NCBI GenBank assembly: GCA_026398545.1
Contig: JAPLSR010000318.1
Span: 1-12,109 of the forward strand
Reading direction: 5' to 3'
DNA: 12,109 nucleotides
From: Candidatus Sumerlaeota bacterium
Lineage (GTDB): Bacteria; Sumerlaeota; Sumerlaeia; MWCT01
Below are positions 7,149 through 12,109 of this stretch, piece after piece. The notes under the pieces were generated by a model that ran no database searches, was not told where the DNA came from, and saw only the letters and a program-made list of their open reading frames with translations. Position numbers and translations under genes: made by a program. Each line of letters opens with the position of its first letter. Within the stretch, counting starts at the first letter, position 1.

Positions 7149-9902
7149 ATGAAGGGCAGTGAATTACGCAGGCTGTTTCTGGATTATTTTGTCGAGCGTG
7201 GGCACAGGCTAATTCCCAGCGCGCCGCTCATCCCGCCGGATGACCCCTCCCTCCTCTTCACCAATGCGGGTATGGTGCAGTTTAAACGTCTTTACGCGGG
7301 CGAGGTGGAGCCGTTGCCTTACAGTCGCGCCTGCTCGGTGCAAAAATGCCTGCGCGCCGGAGGGAAAGGCTCAGACCTTGAAAACGTCGGGCGCACCCTT
7401 CGCCATCACACCTTCTTTGAGATGTTGGGCAATTTCTCCTTCGGCGATTATTTCAAGCGCGAGGCAATTGCCTGGGGCTGGGACTTCGTGACGAATGTTA
7501 TGCAACTGCCCGTTGAGCGACTCTTTGTCTCCATATATGAGGAAGATGCCGAGGCGGCGGATATCTGGGAAAGGGAACAGGGCATTCCACGCTCGCGTAT
7601 AATCCCCCTCGATGCGAAGGAGAATTTCTGGGGACCCGCCGGCGATACCGGCGCCTGCGGTCCCTGCTCCGAAATCATCTTCTTCATGGGGACGGAGACC
7701 GAGCTTGCGCAGGCGCAAAGGCAGGATACGTTAGCCCTGACGCGCCGCCTTTCAAAAGAGGGAGACCTTTTCTTTGAGATATGGAACATGGTCTTTCCGC
7801 AATTCAACCAGCGGCGCGATGGCTCCCGCATCCCCCTCAAATACCGCGGCATTGACACCGGCGCCGGGCTTGAACGCATGCTCACCGCCATGAATTTCAT
7901 TGATTCCAACGGCGCCATCGGCAGTCCTTATGAGACTGACCTCCTCTGGGATATCGTTAAACGCGCCGCGGAACTCACGGGACTTGAATATGTAAAACGC
8001 TTTGATCCCCTCGCGGGACGCGACCTGGAACGCACTTCCCACTCACGCCTCGCCCTCAATGCTGTTGCTGACCACACACGCGCCCTCGTGTTCGCACTCT
8101 CTGAAGGCATTATCCCCTCCAATGAGGGACGGGGCTATGTCCTGCGCCGCATCCAGCGCCGCGCCTTGCGGTTTGTGCACCTTTTAGGCGTGGAGCAACC
8201 GTTCATGTATCAGCTGGTTCAACCGGTGATTGACCTTTTGGGCGATGCCTGGCATGAGATTAAAAAATATCCCGACCATGTCATGAAGGTGATTCGTCTG
8301 GAGGAGGAGCATTTCCTCAAAACGCTTGCCCAGGGCGAATCAATCCTTGATGAGCTTATTGCGAAGGCAAAGGCGCAGGGGGCGCAGGTTCTTTCAGGCG
8401 CGGATGTCTTTAAACTTCACGCCACATACGGCTACCCCATTGACCTCACCGCCGAGGTCGCCTCTGATGCGGGTCTAAAGATTGACCGCTCCGGTTATGA
8501 GGAGGCTATGAAATGCCACCGTGAGGAGGCGAAAAAATCATGGAGAGGAGCGGTGCTGGAAAATGAGGCAGACCTGCTCTCCGATATCTTTGAACAGTAT
8601 GGTCCCACTGAATATCTCCGCACGGATGATTCCGGACGCCCTGTCTTTGAATGCGACCCGCCCGTAATTGCCATCCTGAAAAATGGCGGGCGCACCGTAA
8701 GCGCCTTTGCCGGCGATGAGATTGCGCTCATCCTTGAAAAAACCTGCTTTTACGGCGAGGCGGGCGGACAGGGCGGGGATACGGGAATAATCACCCTCCG
8801 CGAGGAGGGACGCACCGCCGAAATAATTATCTCCGAAACCTTCAAAACCCCAAGCGGCATTCATCTGCACAAGGGGAGCGTTACCTCTGGAGAGGTATGT
8901 GTGGGAGATATTGTCCATGCCGCGATTGACGCCCCTCGCAGACTCGCCATCATGCGCAACCACACTGCCACGCATCTCCTTCAAGCGGCGCTGCGCCGGG
9001 TTGTGGGAACCCACATCGCCCAGCAGGGCTCATCCGTGGAGCCGGAGGGCTTTCGGTTTGACTTTGCCAACCCTGAGCCTCTCACGCCGGAGCAAATTCT
9101 TGAGGTCGAGAGGCTTGTCCAGAAAGAGATTCTGAACGATACGCCGGTTGAGACGAGGGAGATGCCGCTGGAGGAGGCGCGGCAGATTGGCGCCATTGCG
9201 CCCTTCGGTGAAAAATACGGCGCTCTTGTGTGGGTTGTAAAAATAGGGGATTTCAGCCTTGAATTCTGTGGAGGCGCCCATTGCCGCCGAACGGGGGAGA
9301 TAGGGACATTCATCATTGTGAATGAGAGTTCCATTGCCTCCGGGGTGCGGCGAATCGAGTCGAAAACCGGCATGGCGGCATTTGAGATGCTCAGTAATAT
9401 GCGGGACGCGGTCAGGGATTTATCCCGCCTCCTTTCCGCCACGCAGGATGCCCTTGCCGAGCGCGTGGGAAATCTCCTCGACGAAATAAAGGAGATGAAA
9501 AAGGAAATAAAAAGACTGCGCCAGGAAAAAGCCTCCGGCTCCGTGGATGATGTCCTTGCCACCGCGCGTGAAACAGGCGGAATCCGCTTTGTCACTCACC
9601 AGACCGAGGGACTTGACTCGGATGAGATGCGCAATCTCGCTGATGAGCTCCGCGCGCGCCTGAAGGAGGGCGTTGTGGTCATTGGCAGCACGGATGGTGA
9701 AAAGGTGAGCCTCGTCTGCACAGTGACGGAAGGGGTGAAAAAGAAGGCGCCGGCGGGCAAGATTATAAGAGAAGTGGCGAAAATCGTGGGCGGGAAGGGC
9801 GGCGGACGCGATGACATGGCTCAGGCGGGCGGACGCTTCCCCGAAAAACTCCCTGAAGCCCTCGCCGCCGTTGAGAATATACTCAAGTCAATCCTTCATT
9901 AA
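7149..9902 (+). CDS. alaS: Alanine--tRNA ligase, 917 aa
   Basis: Charges tRNA-Ala with alanine and clears mischarged Ser and Gly. Domains in order are: the class II catalytic core, with FTNAGMVQF near residue 37, RTLRHHTFFEMLGNFSFGD (residues 82-100, motif 2), and DTGAGLERM plus SNEGRGYVLRRI near 325; the editing domain, with zinc-type NHTATH (H605, H609) and CGGAHC (C707, H711); a basic and acidic coiled coil around 770-800; and the C-Ala domain with GGKGGGRDDMAQAGG (from 881). It is complete and slightly longer than the usual roughly 875 residues. ATG 7149 is preceded by TGAGG at 7133-7137, with a long 11-base spacing across a T-run. The editing motif is unusual: CGGAHC replaces the common CGGTHV, although the metal-binding Cys and His remain. 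Confidence 0.97.
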   Translation: MKGSELRRLFLDYFVERGHRLIPSAPLIPPDDPSLLFTNAGMVQFKRLYAGEVEPLPYSRACSVQKCLRAGGKGSDLENVGRTLRHHTFFEMLGNFSFGDYFKREAIAWGWDFVTNVMQLPVERLFVSIYEEDAEAADIWEREQGIPRSRIIPLDAKENFWGPAGDTGACGPCSEIIFFMGTETELAQAQRQDTLALTRRLSKEGDLFFEIWNMVFPQFNQRRDGSRIPLKYRGIDTGAGLERMLTAMNFIDSNGAIGSPYETDLLWDIVKRAAELTGLEYVKRFDPLAGRDLERTSHSRLALNAVADHTRALVFALSEGIIPSNEGRGYVLRRIQRRALRFVHLLGVEQPFMYQLVQPVIDLLGDAWHEIKKYPDHVMKVIRLEEEHFLKTLAQGESILDELIAKAKAQGAQVLSGADVFKLHATYGYPIDLTAEVASDAGLKIDRSGYEEAMKCHREEAKKSWRGAVLENEADLLSDIFEQYGPTEYLRTDDSGRPVFECDPPVIAILKNGGRTVSAFAGDEIALILEKTCFYGEAGGQGGDTGIITLREEGRTAEIIISETFKTPSGIHLHKGSVTSGEVCVGDIVHAAIDAPRRLAIMRNHTATHLLQAALRRVVGTHIAQQGSSVEPEGFRFDFANPEPLTPEQILEVERLVQKEILNDTPVETREMPLEEARQIGAIAPFGEKYGALVWVVKIGDFSLEFCGGAHCRRTGEIGTFIIVNESSIASGVRRIESKTGMAAFEMLSNMRDAVRDLSRLLSATQDALAERVGNLLDEIKEMKKEIKRLRQEKASGSVDDVLATARETGGIRFVTHQTEGLDSDEMRNLADELRARLKEGVVVIGSTDGEKVSLVCTVTEGVKKKAPAGKIIREVAKIVGGKGGGRDDMAQAGGRFPEKLPEALAAVENILKSILH

Positions 9903-9937
9903 TCAGGGATGTGAAATACCCCTCCGCTTGTGTCTTT

Positions 9938-11060
9938 TTATTTCTTTACCGCCTGCATCTGCATCTTCAGATATGCCTCGATGAAGTTATCCAGCAATTC
10001 GCCGTTCATCATTGCCTGGATGTTTCCCGTTTCATAATCCGTCCGGTGGTCCTTGACCATGGTGTAAGGCTGGAAGACATACGAGCGAATCTGGCTGCCC
10101 CAGGCAATATCTTTTTTTCCCGCCTCAAGCGTGGCGATCTCCCTTTCCTTCTCTTCAATCTGGAGCTGATACAGGCGCGAGCGTAAGACCTTCATGGCAA
10201 TGGCGAGATTCTTGTGCTGACTGCGCTCATTCTGACAGATAACAACAGTTCGGGTGGGGAGATGAGTGATGCGGACGGCGGAATCCGTTGTGTTGACGCC
10301 CTGTCCGCCGGGACCCGTCGCGCGGAATCGGTCAATGCGCAGGTCGCTATCCTTTATCTCCAACGCCACATCATCCTCCACCTCCGGTGAGGCGAAGACT
10401 GAGACAAAGGATGTATGGCGTCTTTTATTGGCGTCAAATGGGGAGATGCGCACAAGGCGATGAACGCCGCTTTCCGCCTTGAGAAGACCGTATGCATATT
10501 CCCCCTCAATATAGAGGGTTGCGCTCTTGATGCCTGCCTCATCGCCGGGCTGGATGTCCTCCTCAGACACGCGAAAGCCCTTGAGTTCAGCCCAGCGGAC
10601 GTACATCCGCATCAGCATCTGCGCCCAGTCGCATGATTCTGTGCCGCCCGCGCCCGGGTGAATTTGGAGGTAACAGTTCGTCATGTCATGCTCACCGGAG
10701 AGCATGGAATGGGTTTCAAGTTTTTCAAGGAGCGCCTCTATTTCATCAACCAGACGTGCAAGTTCGACCGCCTCTCTGCCGGTGTCAGATGCCCCCTCGG
10801 AGGTGAGGAGTTCCGCCATTTCCAGATTCTCTAAGATATCCTTCAGCAGGTCGTTCCAGGGTTTGATGGCGGTAGAAATCTGCTTGATGCGCTGGAGCGC
10901 CTTCTGAGCGGATTCCTGATTGTTCCAGAAGTCGCCCTCAGCGGTTTTAGCCTCCAGACTTGTGAGTTCCTTTTCCAGAGCGTCTATGTCAAAGATACCC
11001 CCTGTTCTGGAGAGTGCTTTCCCTGAGGAGGGTCAATTTTTCGGTGGCTTCCTTGAGCAT
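9938..11060 (-). CDS. prfB: Peptide chain release factor 2 with programmed +1 frameshift, 373 aa
   Basis: Recognises UGA and UAA stop codons at the ribosomal A site and triggers peptide release. It starts at ATG 11058-11060 (AAAGGAG upstream) and reads 23 codons, MLKEATEK to NRGYL, to an in-frame TGA at 10989-10991. A +1 slip on CTT (10992-10994) continues with GAC (10988-10990) as DIDALEKELT, without further interruption to TAA 9938-9940. The coding sequence is therefore join(11060..10992, 10990..9938). The product contains the coiled N-terminal domain, the codon-reading tripeptide SPF at residues 206-208 (an RF2 mark) and the catalytic GGQ at 251-253, both one residue from their E. coli positions. 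A simple ORF finder starts wrongly at 10819 and loses 80 residues. It is convergent with alaS (35-bp gap, no clear terminator). Confidence 0.96.
10988..11003 (-). promoter_or_regulatory. prfB autoregulatory +1 frameshift site
   Basis: On the minus strand the site reads AGGGGG TAT CTT TGA C. The Shine-Dalgarno-like AGGGGG (10998-11003) lies 3 bases before the slippery CTT, and the in-frame TGA is followed by C, the weak context used in E. coli and most bacterial prfB genes. By established knowledge of this element, low RF2 lets ribosomes pause at UGA and slip +1, raising RF2 synthesis; high RF2 ends translation at codon 24. Confidence 0.95.
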
Positions 11061-11090
11061 GGTAATAAAAACTCCTTTCAAGCCGGATTG

Positions 11091-11154
11091 AGCCATCGTA
11101 GCCACGCTCCGTCGCCAAAGCTATGTAGCGTCGGTGACTTCGGCGAAGTAGGCT
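11091..11154. repeat. Imperfect-palindromic dispersed repeat, copy 1 (intergenic, next to prfB)
   Basis: This GC-rich block stands out from its AT-rich surroundings. Its core 11106-11134 matches, in inverted orientation, 27 of 29 bases of 11787-11815. It can fold: GTCGCC pairs with GGTGAC across a 16-base loop, and acttc-ggc-gaagt forms a second small hairpin. It begins AGCC and ends GGCT. It lies just upstream of prfB on that gene's transcribed side, so it could be part of the prfB leader. No protein-coding content is convincing. Confidence 0.6.
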
Positions 11155-11251
11155 AATGCTCTATAACAGAAGGCGAAGAAAAACTTTTTCGATCGCGACG
11201 CCGATGTCAACAGGAATTCCAGTTAAGCCCGCGATTATCGTGCAAAAAATA

Positions 11252-11280
11252 TTGACCCTGAAAAGAATTTGAAATATATA
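11252..11280 (+). promoter_or_regulatory. Possible promoter for the EF-hand/dockerin-like gene
   Basis: TTGACC (11252-11257, five of six consensus bases) is followed after 17 bases by TATATA (11275-11280), or after 19 bases by TATATT (11277-11282). The region from 11240 to 11330 is strongly AT-rich and lies just upstream of the gene starting at 11340. Consensus match only. Confidence 0.35.
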
Positions 11281-11339
11281 TTAATGTTTTTTCATTATTT
11301 ATATGATTGCCTGACAAATTATAAAAAAAGGGGGAAACC

Positions 11340-11618
11340 ATGATATTGAACAGTAGAAAATACGTTTTTAGCCATGCGGCTCTCTTATTTTTTATCATGA
11401 CATTTTTTTGTTCCGCCTCCTTTGCCGGCGCCACCGGTTTTGATGTCAGCGCTCCCACCCTGATTGAGGTCAAGCAGGCATTCCCGCAAAAATTACTTGT
11501 CGAAATTCTGCTCGGGCGGCAGACACCCACAACGCAGGACAGGCAGACCTTAGATTTCAACAAGGATGGGATACTGGATGTGTCGGATATAATCACTTAT
11601 ATACAATCCCAGAAATGA
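11340..11618 (+). CDS. Small exported EF-hand/dockerin-like protein, 92 aa
   Basis: Residues 1-29 form a signal peptide with a long hydrophobic core (FSHAALLFFIMTFFCSAS) ending in SFAG. The mature part is only about 60 residues. It contains the pattern LLGRQTP-TTQDRQTLDFNKDGILDVSDI, in which D72, N74, D76, D80 and D83 form a complete 12-position calcium loop. This is the half-repeat type found in dockerin type I domains; a full dockerin has two such repeats, and here only one has clear ligands. No catalytic domain is attached. Start ATG 11340 has AGGGGGA just upstream (11330-11336). The next gene begins 81 bp later on the same strand and may be co-transcribed. The function is not known; calcium-dependent binding to a cohesin-like partner or the cell surface is an inference. 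Confidence 0.75.
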   Translation: MILNSRKYVFSHAALLFFIMTFFCSASFAGATGFDVSAPTLIEVKQAFPQKLLVEILLGRQTPTTQDRQTLDFNKDGILDVSDIITYIQSQK

Positions 11619-11699
11619 GGATGCTTGATTTCCCTTTCCAACTCTGGGCTCTAAATCGTCATGCTCTTTTCAGAATGTAATAAAAGCGAGGTGTTTGCC

Positions 11700-12109
11700 A
11701 TGAAAAAAATCGGCACAATAGTCCTGTTCCTCTTTATTTTCTTACTGCTAAGCTCAATTCAGGGTGTTTCGCCGCCATCCCAGTCGCCGACGCTTCATAG
11801 CTCTGGCGACGGAGCAAAGCCCCTGAAAAGTTCGTCCTCCAACATTTCCATCTCCACAACGCTTACCCCCACCCCAACACCCGTTGGCGAGATATTCAAG
11901 GATAATGCCGACCCGGGTGTTATTGTCTCTGGACCGTGGAGCGCCGAAAATACCCTGACAGGTTATTACCTCAGTAATTATCTCATCAAGACTGGCGGCA
12001 CAGGCACTTCCCATGTCACCTTTCCGGTGATGTTCCCGTCGTCTGGATATTGGTATGTCTGGGAAATGCATCCTGCCAGCCCCAACAACACCACCCAGGC
12101 AATGCTGAC
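11700..12109 (+). CDS. Exported protein with golvesin-C/Xly-like module (partial, runs off right edge)
   Basis: Starts at ATG 11700 with GAGG at 11688-11691. A signal peptide comes first (KK, then the hydrophobic LFLFIFLLLSS). Next is a Ser/Pro/Thr-rich linker ending in TPTPTPVGE. After it, IFKDNADPGVIVSGPWSAEN, GYYLSNYL, VTFPVMFPSSGYWYVWEMHP follow the pattern of the golvesin C-terminal-like beta-sandwich module, a carbohydrate- or surface-binding type found at the ends of secreted bacterial enzymes. About 136 residues are visible and the rest lies outside the window, so any catalytic domain is unseen. The linker residues SPTLHSSGDGA are encoded by the second copy of the dispersed repeat (11787-11815). 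The module call rests on pattern memory. Confidence 0.65.
   Translation, partial: MKKIGTIVLFLFIFLLLSSIQGVSPPSQSPTLHSSGDGAKPLKSSSSNISISTTLTPTPTPVGEIFKDNADPGVIVSGPWSAENTLTGYYLSNYLIKTGGTGTSHVTFPVMFPSSGYWYVWEMHPASPNNTTQAML
11787..11815. repeat. Dispersed repeat, copy 2 (inside a coding region, inverted)
   Basis: This 29-base stretch equals the reverse complement of 11106-11134 at 27 positions (differences at bases 9 and 16). With five flanking bases the match is 31 of 34. It is translated in frame within the linker between signal peptide and folded module of the golvesin-like protein, a place where inserted residues would be tolerated. Confidence 0.65.

Noticed and set aside
9903..9937. Possible terminator between alaS and prfB
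   Set aside because: Only a 4-bp AGGG/CCCT stem with a loose loop and a distant T-rich run; too weak to call.
10920..11156. Plus-strand ORF ending in FGEVG
   Set aside because: Overlaps the 5' part of prfB and the dispersed repeat in antisense; the peptide is a by-product of the repeat.
11174..11197. Palindrome-like GAAAAAcTTTTTC with flanking GCGA/TCGC
   Set aside because: Short and mostly an A/T run; no gene end nearby that would make it a terminator.
1..12109. CRISPR array, tRNA, rRNA or transposase gene
   Set aside because: No regularly spaced identical repeats, no cloverleaf-like or rRNA-like segment and no transposase motif seen on either strand.

Overview
The window reads as chromosomal DNA of an uncultured, probably diderm (Gram-negative-type) bacterium. 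GC-rich housekeeping genes (fatty-acid synthesis, alanyl-tRNA synthetase, release factor 2) sit among genes for secreted, repeat-rich or surface-type proteins (a delta-60-like beta-propeller, an EF-hand/dockerin-like small protein, a golvesin-like module). AT-rich intergenic gaps carry short palindromic repeats. This mix is common in genomes of candidate phyla (Omnitrophota, Sumerlaeota or PVC-like lineages), but nothing here fixes the phylum.

Layout. Bases 1-1050 (minus) hold the N-terminal part of an exported beta-propeller protein whose reading frame is broken at 486-495 by a net 32-nt loss inside one repeat. It continues in another frame past the left edge. A 360-bp divergent spacer (1051-1410) contains a good promoter for that gene and a MITE-like palindrome. 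Then come a PatA-type class I/II aminotransferase (1411-2583, plus) and, convergent to it, a large exported N-acyl-D-amino-acid deacylase-family amidohydrolase with an unrecognised N-terminal region of about 340 residues (2650-5196, minus). A 143-bp divergent gap with an operator-like dyad leads into fabD (5340-6269) and fabG (6300-7037), then alaS (7149-9902), all plus strand. prfB follows on the minus strand (9938-11060). It needs the classical programmed +1 frameshift (AGGGGG TAT CTT TGA C), so an ordinary ORF caller would miss its first 80 residues. A 279-bp divergent spacer holds one copy of an imperfect-palindromic dispersed repeat. The plus strand then carries a 92-residue exported EF-hand/dockerin-like protein (11340-11618) and the start of an exported golvesin-C-like protein (11700 to the right edge). 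A second, inverted copy of the same repeat is read as protein in the linker of the latter.

How they work together. FabD loads malonate onto acyl carrier protein and FabG does the first reduction of each elongation cycle. No acpP follows fabG inside the window. AlaS and RF2 serve translation. The aminotransferase and the deacylase converge, so they are not one operon, and a joint role in amino-acid or peptidoglycan turnover is only a guess. The exported proteins at the two ends look like cell-surface or extracellular components. I saw no convincing new multi-gene system. The points most worth following are the dispersed repeat that is intergenic in one place and coding in another, the fused N-terminal region of the deacylase, the lone EF-hand protein next to the golvesin-like protein, and the deletion-broken propeller gene.
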